This document shows, in pieces, positions 1 to 10,401 of a stretch of DNA of 64,000 nt. The number at the start of each line of letters is the position of its first letter. Positions within the stretch are counted from its first letter, which is position 1. The position numbers and the translations under genes are program-made. The DNA comes from Flabesymbios commensalis (taxonomy: Eukaryota; Annelida; Polychaeta; Terebellida; Flabelligeridae): assembly GCA_964017125.1 (NCBI GenBank), contig OZ024914.1, forward strand, positions 23,426,451 through 23,490,450, in the 5' to 3' direction. Below the pieces are notes generated by a model. The model had not been told where the DNA came from. It worked only from the letters and a program-made list of their open reading frames with translations, and did not search any database.

Positions 1-242
1 CATACTAAGGTTTGTTTTGTTTATTGCGGCTTTACCTCTACTTCTTGCTGATAGAATCATACACTGCGGTTTGGTTTTCTCGGGTGTGCTGCTGTCATTG
101 CTCATTATTTGTAAAATGGTGATCTTCGTGTGAAACTAACAACAAACGTTGGATTATGGTTGTTCCAGCATCGACGGACACTAGCCCTATTACTATATAC
201 TAGTAATCAAGTAAGCAGGTTTGTCTCCGACGTTTGCATGCT

Positions 243-344
243 CAGCAGACCCAAACATTTAACATTTATACAACGTCGGCCCAACGTCTTCGACGCTTGT
301 CCAACATTGTACAAAAATTATACAAATGTTTTGTGTTTACTGGG
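243..344. repeat. Fb palindrome, CATTTGTA subtype
   Basis: Ends read CAGCAGACCC and TGTTTACTGGG. The arms (ACATTTATACAACG and ATTGTACAAAAATTATAC) meet at apex GTC-TTC-GAC. About 102 bp, some arm mismatches. Confidence 0.75.
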
Positions 345-729
345 AGACTACTATCTCCCGGGGTTGAGATCTGTTCCAAGATAATCAGAATGGTGGGGTG
401 TATAGAAACCCCCTTCTCACACGAAATTCTAAAACAGGACGACAGTTGACGTTCCCGTACACCCCCGTGTGACCGTTGTCAGTTCTGTATATCCCCGCGC
501 AATCATCGTCAACTCTGGCTTATCTGTTAGACTGAGAATAATTTTGTTTTTTTCTCTCGGGAAGAACAAACCACAGGTCAATTATTCTCCACGTCTGAGA
601 GCGCTCCTCTCTGTGGATTCCTCACTGAGCGACCGGCAAATGTGAAACTTGGATCCGGATCACATATATATCTCCAGAATTGACTGTGTTCAGGATCAGT
701 TGATGCGCTTACTCTTTATTCACTCTTTA
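345..729. other. No recognised gene or repeat
   Basis: Contains two similar phrases, TACACCCCCGTGTGACCGTTGTCA and a near copy about 40 bases on (only the pattern is noted), then AT-rich sequence. No exon signal was supported. Confidence 0.4.
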
Positions 730-947
730 TTAATCCTTTAACTCCCGGTCACGCTTATATTAGCTTTAAACAAATATTGGTAAATTAAATACTGCTTTCT
801 AACATGTTAAAGATAAATCATGATATCAGTAAGCAAATCTGTCAAATCTGAATAATTTTCACACCTTGAAATTGTGAATCGCGTCAGCGAGACACAACTT
901 CAAGTGAGTGAAAATTCCCAATCAAACCTGGCTGTTAAGGGGTTTAA
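730..947 (-). mobile_element. Family A MITE, hairpin near right end
   Basis: Left end TTAATCCTTTAACTCCCGGT, right end GGCTGTTAAGGGGTTTAA. The stem is CTTGAAATTGTG/CACAACTTCAAG with apex TCGCGTCAGCGA; the dinucleotide next to the apex stem (AA opposite GA) is unpaired. Complete but somewhat decayed. Confidence 0.75.
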
Positions 948-999
948 ACATTGAGAGATAACACCATTGACACATTATTTACACATAGCCCATTAAAGC

Positions 1000-1220
1000 T
1001 TTATTATAAAGTTGCTAATGACGTCTACAGCCGTTTTAGTCCTCCAAAAAGAAAATGTATAAGAGGAAAGCATGGGCGATGAATTCGCAAGATTGGCATA
1101 TATTTGGATTCAAATTGTACAAATATAGATAATTTTTCCCACCTGAAGTTTTGAGTCGCGGTGGCGAGACAGAAATGGATAAAAAATTTAATTATATAAT
1201 GAAGCTAGCGTGTTAATGGT
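1000..1220 (-). mobile_element. Decayed family A' MITE
   Basis: Recognised from CACCTGAAGTTTTGAGTCGC and GGTGGCGAGAC in the hairpin position; the ends are unclear and the second arm is mostly lost. Confidence 0.4.
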
Positions 1221-1384
1221 TCATAGGTAAAGTTATATTTATTTTCTTTTTAATAACTGATACAGTACTAGATAGCTTAATCAGTTATTCACATTATGCT
1301 CTGAGATAATGTCTCTTGTGGCTTACTGACAGCTACATATAGCTCGAATATGGTTCATTACGATAATATATATTCACATTTCAA

Positions 1385-1610
1385 GCGCTACTTTATACAA
1401 CTTTAATTTTCACCCACTTGAAGTTGTGTCTCGCTACCGCGATCCACAACTTCAAGTGGGTGAAAATTACTCATATTTGTTTAACTTGTGACCGAACATT
1501 TGGAAATATTGATGTTTAAACACTTATTTCATTCCCCATAACTGTGATTTAATCTGCTAATACAACAGATTAAACCCGATTATGATCGTGCTTAGCGTTT
1601 TAAGGGTTAA
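1385..1610 (+). mobile_element. Family A' MITE with intact hairpin
   Basis: Hairpin CACCCACTTGAAGTTGTG / CACAACTTCAAGTGGGTG with apex TCGCTACCGCGA; TC faces TC as an unpaired step. The A' tail block (AACTGTGATTTAATCTGCTA) follows, and the end is AAGGGTTAA. That TTAA (1607-1610) is also the start of the next CCCTTG element. Confidence 0.75.
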
Positions 1611-1690
1611 CCCTTGCCATGCCCTGTTGAATTGTCAATTAATATTTCCATTAATTTAAAGCTGGAATTACAAGCATTCCAAAATTAACC
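1607..1690. mobile_element. Short fragment between two TTAA sites
   Basis: Begins TTAACCCTTGCCATGCCCTG and runs to the next TTAACCC at 1686. It shares the TTAA-CCC end of families A-C but has no hairpin. Probably a remnant of another element. Confidence 0.35.
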
Positions 1691-2111
1691 CTTACAGCGC
1701 AGGGATCATCAGAGACGTCTGTAGACGTCAGATTCTGACAACTAAAGTCGATACCGCACTATTTTCGGGTCACTACCGTGAAATTTTCATCAAAAAATAT
1801 TATATAGCTCAAAAGTTAGAGCATTTGACATGTAGTAAATTTGTAACTACGACGTCCCTCTATAAACCCATTAAAACTGGTTAAATTAAATTTTGTTTTT
1901 AGCCCTGAAATCGGCGAAAAACATGCGATACAAGTTAATCTTATCACGGGTATATAAGAGTACAAATATTTCTAATGGCCGTAGACCCATAACATAGGTA
2001 TTCAAATGAATCAGAAGGAACTAACTACGACATTTATGATGATTTCAAATTAAAAAAAACACATTGGTTGCGATGTTTTTTTTACAAATTTATTCAGCGC
2101 TTTGAGGGTTA
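1686..2111 (+). mobile_element. Family B MITE with extra internal sequence
   Basis: Starts TTAACCCTTACAGCGCAGGG and ends AGCGCTTTGAGGGTTAA. Half of the hairpin is decayed (GACGTCTGTAGACGTCAG kept). Compared with the 249-bp copy at 42916 it has nearly 190 additional bases before the GGCCGTAGACCCATAACATA block, so something is inserted or this is a longer subfamily. Confidence 0.65.
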
Positions 2112-2591
2112 AGCGACAAAAAATATATTGATTTATGAAAAATAGGGGTCGCCTATTTTTTATGAAGATAACGATACCACATTATCATGATTACATTTGC
2201 TTGATAACATATATATATATATATATCCTAGTAGGACGAGGGCAAAATGTCGATCATAATCTGATTTAATTACTTAAGAATTACAATCAATCAGTTCTTG
2301 GGTTTGATCGTCTTCAAATTCAGCTTTGTTGTCGTTTATCGATTGTGAGCAATTGAAAAAGAACTCCAGATTTCATCTGCTAATCGTTTCAAGTAATTCC
2401 ATTATCATTATTATCTACGATAATTATATAAGGGTGTAACCTAATTAATATAAATTCTTCTGATACCAAAAACAAAGTGTTTCATAGAAAACAAAATCAG
2501 ATTGTGAATCCAAATTTTATCTCACTTGAAAAAAAATCCTTATTGTGCATTACAGAGAGATTCTTTACATTATATGTATTATCTTATCTTA
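2112..2591. other. AT-rich stretch without gene; short (AT)n run
   Basis: A small self-complementary stretch (AAAATAGG...CCTATTTT) lies at 2138-2161 and an (AT)n run at 2208-2226. Nothing else was identified. Confidence 0.4.
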
Positions 2592-2700
2592 CCCAGCAAA
2601 CACGAAACATTTGTATAGCATTTGCACAACGGCGGCCCAGCGTCTTTGACGTTGGTCCAACATTGTAGGAATGGTATAGAAATGTTTCGTGTTTGGTGGG
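2592..2700. repeat. Fb palindrome, complete
   Basis: CCCAGCAAACACGAAACATT to AATGTTTCGTGTTTGGTGGG, apex GTC-TTT-GAC. A flanking TA dinucleotide is present on both sides and could be a target duplication, but other copies do not all show this. Confidence 0.85.
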
Positions 2701-2739
2701 TAGGTATACTCAAATGGACATGGATGGATTATGTTCAAT

Positions 2740-2963
2740 TAACCATTCACCCTTTGCCTGCTGAACTTTAATCTGTTTTTATTTAGCCGATTAAACAACT
2801 GTTATAAGGAAGAAATGACAGTTTCAACAACAATATTTGAAAATGCTTGGTCCTAAATTAAACAAATATGAGTAATTTTCAACCGCTTGAAGTTGTGGGT
2901 CGCGGTAGCGACACACACTTCAAGTTGATGAAAATTGAAATAAATTAACTTATCAGGATAAGG
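2740..2963 (-). mobile_element. Family A' MITE
   Basis: Hairpin CCGCTTGAAGTTGTG, apex TCGCGGTAGCGA, then ACACTTCAAGTTGATG near the right end. The tail block (ACTTTAATCTG...) lies on the left. The dinucleotide beside the apex is again unpaired (GG opposite CA). Confidence 0.65.
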
Positions 2964-3061
2964 ATCAGATTACGGTGACAGTCTATAGCCATTTTATTTC
3001 ATTCAATTGTCTGAAATAGGATATAGTTAAGGAAAATAAACCGAAAAAGCGCTTTTTGACT

Positions 3062-3270
3062 TTAACCCTTCAAGCGCTAAAATAAAAGTTAGTCTCGCCA
3101 CAATTTCAGGTGAGTAAAAGTGTTTAAACATACAGAATTTGAAGCATAACATAAATTTCGTCAATCTAGCAAATTTCACCCATATTTCTTTTTCTAATTT
3201 TGTTGGGGAATAAAAAAAGAAAATGCTAAAAACGCGGTATGTACACGTGATTATCACTTTTATCACTTAT
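3062..3270. mobile_element. Decayed TTAA-CCC element remnant
   Basis: Begins TTTAACCCTTCAAGCGCTAA and contains GTCTCGCCACAATTTCAGGT, a decayed half hairpin. The right end is not found. Confidence 0.3.
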
Positions 3271-3328
3271 CAATTTTAATATAATTCCTCACTTCTGGGG
3301 ATGTTATCTCGTGATGCTGTCCTGTGAT

Positions 3329-3425
3329 CCCAGTAAACACAAAACATTTGTATGACATTTGTACAATGTTGGACCAACGCTGGATCGACGTTGTGTAAAT
3401 GTTATACAAATGTTTAGTGTGTCCT
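3329..3425. repeat. Fb palindrome with apex deleted
   Basis: CCCAGTAAACACAAAACATT...AAATGTTATACAAATGTTTAGTGTG. The GTCTNCGAC centre is missing; the arms meet at GCTGGATCGAC. Confidence 0.7.
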
Positions 3426-3523
3426 GTGATGACCCGCCGTGACATCGTAGTGACGCTCGTGACAACCATAATCCGTGATATACATGATACACCTGATAGG
3501 CTCATCTTATCACAGGACCGCTC

Positions 3524-3585
3524 CAAAGCCAAAAGAGATTATCTGCTCACTTGTAAAGTAAGCAGATACTGCCTTTTGGCTTTGC
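3524..3585. repeat. G palindrome
   Basis: CAAAGCCAAAAGAGATTATC to AGCAGATACTGCCTTTTGGC, centre CACTTGTAAAGTA. One arm carries an uncompensated change (AGAGATT against GGCAGTA). Confidence 0.7.
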
Positions 3586-3639
3586 AAAACAGAAGAGGTG
3601 TGTGCTTACACAGCCACAATGTCAATAATAATACACGTA

Positions 3640-3876
3640 TTAACCCTTTAACCGCCAAATCCCGATTTTATTCGTTGTCAGGTCTTTTATTTCCACTTTA
3701 AGCAGCAAATTTTCAATGGAAAAATTGGCTCCGATCAGCACGAATTGAAAATATCTTACAGCAGGCTCCACAAATCTAAATAATTGTCCCCGACTTGAAG
3801 ATGTGGCTCGCTAACGCGAGCGACAACTTCAAGTCGGTGACAATTAAATCAGACAATCTGACGGTTACAGGGTTAA
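3640..3876 (-). mobile_element. Family A MITE with compensated stem change
   Basis: TTAACCCTTTAACCGCC to CGGTTACAGGGTTAA, so both TTAA sites are present. The stem reads CGACTTGAAG/CTTCAAGTCG where other copies have CCACTTGAAG/CTTCAAGTGG: both bases of one pair changed. Apex TCGCTAACGCGA. Confidence 0.8.
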
Positions 3877-4361
3877 ACTAATTAACCCGTGGAGAGGGGA
3901 ATCAATTTCACTTATCCTGGCGCGGGATTAATAATTTATTATACTTCTCATTATTTTTAATTAGATATGAGGTGGTTATTCGGCATGATATTTTCAGACA
4001 CATCAATTTAACTCCAATTTTCAGTGTTTGCAAAATTATAGATTTCAGTCCAGAAGCGCAACAAAAGTGTTGTGCTAAAGCACATTGTATACACTCTCAA
4101 CATTGCGTTAACACTGTTGAAATGCTATATATACTTGTGAGCACAAAACAAAAAGAAAGCTCAAACGCAGCACTGCTTGATAGAGATACTGGTGAAATAT
4201 TGAATAATAAAAAAGAAACCGAACTCCAGTATCCGTTATTGAATTATTGAATATGAGTATATTTGCCAGTTCTATTGTGGTGGATTAACTTCACTGGATG
4301 GTATCACCACCATTTGCATGTTGTGCTGTCGGATAGCGTTACCCAAACACAGCATCTTAGA
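3877..4361. other. No supported gene
   Basis: Contains a further TTAACCC start (3892) without a matching end and a short self-complementary stretch (ACAAAAGTGTTGTGCTAAAG). The open frames here are short and lack domain features. Confidence 0.35.
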
Positions 4362-4440
4362 AAACAAGATACATTAACCCAAAGTTGGCTCAATGTTTGC
4401 TCAATGTTGCCCCACCGTCTGCGACGTTGGGTCAATAAGC
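4362..4440. repeat. Fb palindrome, inner part
   Basis: GATACATTAACCCAAAG, apex CCGTCTGCGACGTTGGG. Outer ends lost. Confidence 0.55.
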
Positions 4441-4693
4441 GTTTACAAAAATGCAATTTAAACATTTGCATAATAACTTATAGGCCTACTGGCAAAGCTT
4501 AGAGCATGATTAGGCTCAATGGAGTAATATTATAAAACTAGGTGATTGAGGGCCCATTTAGCATTTAAGGTTTATTGAAATTTCATATGACTTAGACCGA
4601 TCGTCATAATAAATTGACAATATATTAAAAATGTGATAAAAGTATGAAATCAGAACATTTGTGTGTGTATCTATAGTTCCACTAAAACATTCA

Positions 4694-4800
4694 CAGCAAG
4701 CAAAAGACGTTGAACCAATTTTGATTTAATATTGACCCATCGTCTACGACGTTGACCCAACATCAAATCTACATTTAGTTAATGTCTTGTGCTAGCTGGG
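4694..4800. repeat. Fb palindrome, complete
   Basis: CAGCAAGCAAAAGACGTTGA to TGTCTTGTGCTAGCTGGG, apex GTC-TAC-GAC. Confidence 0.7.
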
Positions 4801-4819
4801 AGCTCCTACTTGAGGGGGC

Positions 4820-4836
4820 GGGGGGGGGGGGGGGGG
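4820..4836 (+). repeat. G17 homopolymer
   Basis: Seventeen G in a row just after GAGGGGGC; it could form a G-quadruplex. Length may be unreliable, as in any homopolymer. Confidence 0.8.
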
Positions 4837-4839
4837 TGA

Positions 4840-5407
4840 CTCCACATCTAAGCCGCCTCGTCACCTTGGGTCAGGAATCACCTTCTTGTTACTTCTTTTG
4901 GTGTGGCCGATTTTGTAGATTTACTGTGTTTTAAAATGCCTCGTATGTCCCTGTGTGTTTTTCGGATACGTGCATACTATAGTAGCTGTTTTGTTAACTC
5001 AGAGTTGACGTGTTCTCTCACAGTTTGGCAGAGTACTAGACGTTAACTCTGTGTAGCTAGAGTTTGATTTGTGACGTGCCAAATAAAACCTCTCTATGGA
5101 TTGTTATATCACCGCAGGCCCTCCGCTCGACATGTCACCTCATTCAGGTTCACTGTTGTAAAGTAGGATAGTGCCTCACAGCTAACTTTGAATTATTCTA
5201 AAACTGGGCGACCCGCCAAATGGATATAGTTGTAAAAGCAATGAAAATGTACCATGTGCTGTTTTATGAACAGTACATGTCTATTTAATGATTATATATT
5301 TTCGTGGAGGGCTTTCTCGTCCTAATTCTCAAAAGCAAATATTTTCCAACGGGATCAGCTGATAAGGTGGATGATCCCCTGTACTACACTCGCCAGATAG
5401 TTAATGC
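4840..5407. other. No recognised gene or repeat
   Basis: Mixed-composition sequence with GCCGCCTCGTCACCTTGGG near its start. No splice-bounded coding frame and no repeat of a family seen here. Confidence 0.35.
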
Positions 5408-5628
5408 TTAAGGTGCTAAATTATAGAATTTAAATTATAACCCACGTGAAGTTGTGTCTCGCTACCGCGACCCACAACTTCAAGTGGGTAAAAATTACTA
5501 ATATTTGTTCAATTTGAATCAAAACATATACCAATCTTACCATCTTAACGTTCATTCATCCTTTAATTTTCTTTTTTAAAGGTTAAATAAAAAGTTACAG
5601 ACGGCTATAGACGTGATTAGCACTTTAA
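5408..5628 (+). mobile_element. Family A' MITE
   Basis: Hairpin CCCACGTGAAGTTGTG / CACAACTTCAAGTGGG, apex TCGCTACCGCGA, unpaired TC opposite CC. The tail is decayed and ends at TTAA (5625-5628), shared with the next B element. Confidence 0.65.
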
Positions 5629-5862
5629 CCCTTCAAGCGCTAAATTGTTTTCGTATAAACCATGAGGACCAAAGAGTTTTTTCCATTTGAATTCATCATA
5701 CATTTCTTAGATAGCTCTTTCCGATTTATTTGAATACCTATGTAATGGGTCTACTACCATTATAAATGTGTGTACCCTTACAGTGCGGGGATCGACTTTA
5801 GACGTCAGAATCTGACGTCTACAGACGTCAGATTCTGACGTCTAAAGTCGATCCCCGCGCCG
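5625..5862 (-). mobile_element. Family B MITE with perfect hairpin
   Basis: TTAACCCTTCAAGCGCT on the left; hairpin at 5789-5858 (GGGGATCGACTTTAGACGTC to GACGTCTAAAGTCGATCCCC) with centre CTACAG. Four TGACGT/ACGTCA half-sites. The right TTAA is lost (reads CGCGCCGAG). Confidence 0.78.
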
Positions 5863-5913
5863 AGTTTGGTCGTAATGTGTAGACATAGCTGCTTTAAATA
5901 TCAAACTTGGGTT

Positions 5914-6068
5914 CAGGGGCCCATCCCACAAAAAATCTTAAAATTAAGATCATCTTAACTTTCTCTTATTTGCATTAGAAAAGTTAAGATCATCCTAACT
6001 TTTCTAATGCAAATAAGAGAAAGTTAAGATGATCTTAACTTTAAGATGCTTTGTGGGATGGGCCCCTG
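5914..6068. mobile_element. hAT-like foldback MITE (155-bp palindrome)
   Basis: CAGGGGCCCATCCCAC to GTGGGATGGGCCCCTG. The arms contain AAGATCATCTTAACTTTCTC and the centre is AAAAGTTAAGATCATCC. CAGGGGCC ends are common in hAT MITEs, but no 8-bp target duplication is visible (CTTGGGTT left, GGCCTCCA right), so the superfamily is a guess. Confidence 0.7.
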
Positions 6069-6250
6069 GGCCTCCAGTGTCAGGTGTAGGCCTAGTGGTT
6101 GATGCCACCGGCTGTCCAGGTTTTTTGTATTCAGGTTTCAAAGAAAACAATTTTTCTTTCCCGTCGAATCTTGAATGTTCGAAATGATGGGAGCTTTGGT
6201 CATCGAGAGGTAGCGTGCTGGACCTCGGTTGATCACTACCGATGGACAAT
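6069..6250 (+). mobile_element. Old copy of the dimeric tRNA-related SINE
   Basis: Same order as the young copies at 49234 and 49801: a tRNA-like head (TAGGCCTAGTGGTTGATGCC), the linker TTTCAAAGAAAACAATTTTT, then the second unit GAGAGGTAGCGTGCTGGACC. Diverged, and lacks the conserved 3' region. Confidence 0.6.
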
Positions 6251-6254
6251 TACA

Positions 6255-6620
6255 TGGGGCATTTTCCTAGACGGTAACCTGAACGATTACATGATAATTC
6301 CCCCTGGAGAATTTCAAGATCATTTCATTTGAACAATTCCGCGATCATCTTCTCTGGAAAATTCATTGAGCCTTACCCTTGAACTGTTCCATTGCCAATT
6401 GCCTTAGAAAATCCATGATCATTTCCCCCAGACATTTCCATGATCCTTTCTCCTTTGATAATTACTGATTATTTATCTTGGACATTTGCAGGTCATTTGC
6501 CGTATGCACTTCCCTAGTCGTTTCTTGGACACTTACCGGGTCACTTTTCCTGAACAATTCCATGATCATTTTCAGGAACAATGTCCTTCTTGCCTTGTCC
6601 TCTAATCATTTCCTTTCTCT
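6255..6620. repeat. Decayed minisatellite, 24-26 bp unit
   Basis: About 13 units of the pattern CTGGACAATTCCATGATCAT plus TTCC can be laid under each other, e.g. CCTGAACAATTCCATGATCA, CCAGACATTTCCATGATCCT, CTTGGACATTTGCAGGTCAT. Starts where the old SINE ends. Confidence 0.65.
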
Positions 6621-6746
6621 GGAAATGTCCAGAGCACAAAATGTGTAGCAAGTGTTATTGGCGAGAATGCTTCATCTGTTCTTCGGTACGTTTTAGTCCA
6701 CTGAGATCGATTTTCTTGGTTCGAAATTAGGGGCGACACTTGTTTT

Positions 6747-6776
6747 TGACGTCAGGGCCGGGGTTTTTTGACGTCA
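6747..6776. promoter_or_regulatory. Two perfect CRE-type palindromes
   Basis: TGACGTCA at 6747-6754 and again at 6769-6776, each preceded by a T-run and followed by GG, spaced 22 bp. A small tandem duplication; any CREB/ATF role is inference. Confidence 0.35.
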
Positions 6777-7369
6777 GGTGGGGGACTTTTGCATGATTGG
6801 TTTTATACTTTTACATGTACATGTAACTATTTTCGTACGGCGTTCAAGCGACCCCAGTCAACACGAAAGTCGGACAAACGCTGCTGGCATGCCGGATCAG
6901 GACTATACATTAAGGCCCGTTACTTCTGCAGCTCCTGGCCAAAGTAGCACATTGACCAGGTTTTTATGTGGGCTAATTGAAATAGATCGGGACAGACATG
7001 CAAGCACAAGACATTGACCGAGTACAGCTACAATGTCGGGCAAGCGCCATAGACATAAGCACAATAACTTTTAGTATATTTGTTTTAAATTATTCATGTT
7101 AATAATGGGCGGACTTTATGTTTAATGTCATTTATTGAAACTCCACCCTGCCCAGAGGGAGTGTACATTTGCGATGCTATTTTTTGCAAATAACTAATAA
7201 TTAGTGGACTAAAATTATGTAAAAGTTCAAAGAGTATGCCAGTATTACATACATGTATACTTCAATTAGTTTGAAATCACGTGACCTAGATTTTAATTAT
7301 ATAATATATAGTGTTATTTTACATCGATCTATAATCAGATAATTCAAAGACAATGTTCAGTTATTTAAC
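6777..7369. other. No supported gene; possible decayed Fb copy
   Basis: CCCAGTCAACACGAAAG at 6853 and GCAAGCACAAGACATTGACC near 7000 could be the ends of a decayed Fb element. Otherwise AT-rich, unidentified. Confidence 0.3.
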
Positions 7370-7590
7370 TTAACCCTTTCAGTGCGGAAGCCGTCTTTAT
7401 ACATCAGTATCTGACGTCAGTAGACGTCAGATACTGACGTATAAAGACGACCGCCGCGCTGAAAGAATTGAAATATGTCTAATTGCCGTAGACCCATAGC
7501 ATATGTATTCAAAGTGAACAAAACCCTTTTGTCTCCATGGTTTATTATTTTTAATTAATTATTTTAAATTATTTCAGCGTGGTATAGGGC
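7370..7590 (+). mobile_element. Family B MITE
   Basis: TTAACCCTTTCAGTGCGG start. The hairpin uses GTCAGTATCTGACGTC / GACGTCAGATACTGAC: the centre of each arm reads GTATC/GATAC where other copies have GAATC/GATTC, a compensated change. The right end is decayed (AGGGCTAGTAA). Confidence 0.75.
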
Positions 7591-7682
7591 TAGTAAACCT
7601 TTAGGAACAACGGCATTGCAGTAAGATCTGTTTCGCCATGAGTTACTTTTGAATCACTCATCGAATCTAATACGGAGTCATT

Positions 7683-7942
7683 TTAACCCTTTCAAGCCTG
7701 AATTTATCATTGTCATCTTCATCCACTACAAGCCGCGAATTGCTGTCGCAATTCTCGACTTGTAGTGGATGAAGGTGATTTGATGTGGTTAAAAAATAAA
7801 AATAAATTGCCACGAATTGGTAAACCAGTTTCATGGAAATTATCATTAAAAAACCCTTAGTTGTTGGCAAAATTAAATCTGCTTAAACTTAAAAGGGATG
7901 TAAAATGATGCTTTAATGCATCGTGAGGACTTAAAGGGTTAA
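7683..7942 (+). mobile_element. Family C MITE, complete (260 bp)
   Basis: TTAACCCTTTCAAGCCTG to GAGGACTTAAAGGGTTAA. Hairpin CATCCACTACAAG...CTTGTAGTGGATG with inner GAATTGCTGTCGCAATTC. A second small palindrome, TGCTTTAATGCAT, lies near the right end. Confidence 0.8.
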
Positions 7943-8005
7943 TTAATTTATTTTTGCCGCTTGGAGAAGATGGACGTTTGTGTATATCTAGACCAGTCCA
8001 TCATG

Positions 8006-8050
8006 ATCCCAGAAAACATAAAACATTTACAAATGTCGGTCCAACGTCGG
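8006..8050. repeat. Fb left half
   Basis: CCCAGAAAACATAAAACATT, then ACAAATGTCGGTCCAACGTC; the right arm is absent. Confidence 0.5.
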
Positions 8051-8169
8051 TGTATGCCGCATTCTACATATTACATTCACCACAGAAAAAAACGTGGCAT
8101 AAAAATGAAAAAAAACAGCGACCCCCTGAAATTGCCGTCACTTTAAGCCAGTGAAGCAACGGAGATGAA

Positions 8170-9780
8170 AACTTTCATTTACCGCAGCGTGGCGCCACCT
8201 CCCGTTACACTCCCCCCCCCCGCTCTCAGTCCCGGCGACTTGGAGGGGCGGGGCCTCTCTCAGCGGCGGCTGTCAATCAAAAGTTTAGCTGTGCGCCGGT
8301 CTGGGGACAGTCACGGTGGCAGAGTATAGGCCGTGATGACACCGTCACCACCAGCCCACGGTCACACACACACACTCACCTAGACGGCTAAGCATAGTTG
8401 TTTGCTCGGCGTCTCCACAACTTTTCTTGTAACTAACTCGCAGTGTTTTGGATCCTGTTTTCGCGAGAGTCCTGAGCCGCACGTCAAAACAGGCACAAGT
8501 GAGTATCACAGACATATATATAAGAACAGTTGCTCTTTTGTGTTCGGACAAGACACGAATTTCGTGAGCAATTCGAGCCTGGTACGAATATAAATATTCA
8601 TAAAAAGTGGATTATTTTTACATAAATTAGTTATTTTAGATTAATTTTATTTTTTCATTTTTTTGTATGGTTTAATAAACTTAAATGACCTAAGAGTTTT
8701 GATATATTGACATATGCAGCCATATTAAATATTCTGATCTTGCACGTGGTTTTTTTTCTGGGCCAGCTTGATTGGTACGGTACCCACAGTGTGTTGATTG
8801 GCAGCGAGGAGTACGCGCGAGTGGGGAAGGCATTGTTGCGAATCACTGACAGATAACGCCTCGCATCGCTTACATTACACAGGGATAGTGTGGATCGCTG
8901 ACGGGACTCTACCCGGTGAGGATCAGAGGCGGATCCAGGTGTGGAGGGATAGCCTGGGACCTAGCAGTACCTGCGGACCACGTGTGGAACGCATAGCCCA
9001 GTCAGCCTGCAAGAAAACCAGGCAAATGGAAAAACCAGGTCCGCAGTTATAAAACGTGGCGTGCAAGACTCGCGTTCTGGAGTGGCCCGCTGACAGTTTG
9101 TGTGGGTTTTTTTTCAGAGATAAAGGTATTTGCTGGTGGTGTGGACACAGTGATAGGCTGACTGGTCTGGTATCATTGGCGGACGTCTCTGGATCACAGG
9201 GACTCTCAGGCGTGGAGGCACCAGTGGCGGACGAGCTGCGATCCCTGCAAAGTCCACAAATCTGGATCTAACGTACTCACAGTGCATGTGGATTAACAGG
9301 ACTTTGTTACGGAGCCCGATGGATTATAATGAGTGAGGAATCTCAGTGACATCCTGCGAGAATCGTGTATTTGTAACATAACTGGTAGATCACCGGCTAT
9401 CTAGATCAGATCACCGGCTATATAGCCCAGGGGAATACAGATCACACCGGTATCCAGGCAAGCGGAAAATAAAAAACAACACACAACTGTAAGGTGACCC
9501 GCGACCTTACGACTGCCGAATTTTCTCTCGGTCACAGGTTCCGCGTCCAGTGCCATCTGGGAGTAAGTGGTGGCATTCTCGTCTGTTCTGGATAGTATCT
9601 GTTACCGTGGTGTGGTGTGATAGCTGAAGCCTCGCCCGTGAGTACCCCGGATACTCATTTAGGACGTCTCATCGTGCGTCGTGAGTTTTGGATATACAGA
9701 AAAGGAATGCCTGTGCTATCAGGCAGTCATAGAGCCGCGTGACACTTGGATTACATTACACAAGCCCCGGACCAGACAAG
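8170..9780 (+). promoter_or_regulatory. GC- and CpG-rich block, candidate promoter and 5' UTR exon(s)
   Basis: Seen: base composition changes sharply to GC- and CpG-rich against AT-rich surroundings. It holds a C-run (8208-8221), a GC box GGGGCGGGGC (8245-8254), and good donor-like sites on the + strand: CAA|GTGAGTAT after 8498, CCC|GTGAGTAC after 9638 and CAAG|GTAGGT after 9780. Short open frames inside have no recognisable domain. Inference: promoter and untranslated first exon(s) of the discoidin gene, whose ATG at 33476 sits directly behind an acceptor-like AG; a separate non-coding transcript is possible. No TATA box was identified. Confidence 0.35.
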
Positions 9781-9851
9781 GTAGGTTCGTCATTCCTTCA
9801 GGCTACCACCTGAAATACCCGAGACAACCTACCGTCAATTGCGACATTTTT

Positions 9852-9905
9852 GCGGGGTGTCCATTTTTGCGAATTTCGCGCGATTCGCAAAAATGGACAC
9901 CCCGC
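9852..9905. repeat. Perfect 23-bp inverted repeat, 8-bp loop
   Basis: GCGGGGTGTCCATTTTTGCG(AAT) and its exact complement enclose TTCGCGCG. Single copy in the window; GC-rich ends, no mismatch. Confidence 0.85.
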
Positions 9906-10401
9906 TAAGAATCGCACCGAATACTCTGTGATAAGTGGCGCGAATACTACTTGCAGAATAATATCAATTAGGGCAGGAACACACTATTTCTCGTTCCTGA
10001 AAAATAAATAATGTACCGTAAAGAAAACATCGATATACCATGAACAGAGTATATTTACATCCACTGTTCAATTCAAAGACATGCTATCAGTGCATACCTA
10101 CCTGTATCTATAGACAGTAAAATATGTGACGTTTAAAAAAGTGTCGTTCCCTCCCACATGTAAGTCTACTATCTTGAAGCTATAGTTTTACAATTATGTC
10201 CAGGATGAGTGAATATTTCTTTACGTCGTTCTCAGCAGGTTGTGGCGATCTGGCGAGAGAAGGAAGTCCGAAATCGGAACCATTATGTCCTACTTTTACC
10301 GAGTGTCTTCCGTGATTCTGTGTAGTGAGAAGTACCATAGACAGCTCTGCATACTCCATGTCTTTGAACAGTTTTGTATATGTACAACTACGATGCCAAC
10401 C
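9906..10401. other. No recognised gene or repeat
   Basis: Ordinary AT-rich sequence after the GC-rich block; no domain-bearing frame. Confidence 0.35.

Noticed and set aside
5914-6068. Firm hAT assignment
   Set aside because: CAGGGG ends fit, but no 8-bp target duplication is seen; kept only as hAT-like.
8798-9271. Two frames of 84 and 71 codons in the GC-rich block
   Set aside because: No domain, no signal peptide and no compatible splicing; GC-rich DNA tends to have longer chance frames.
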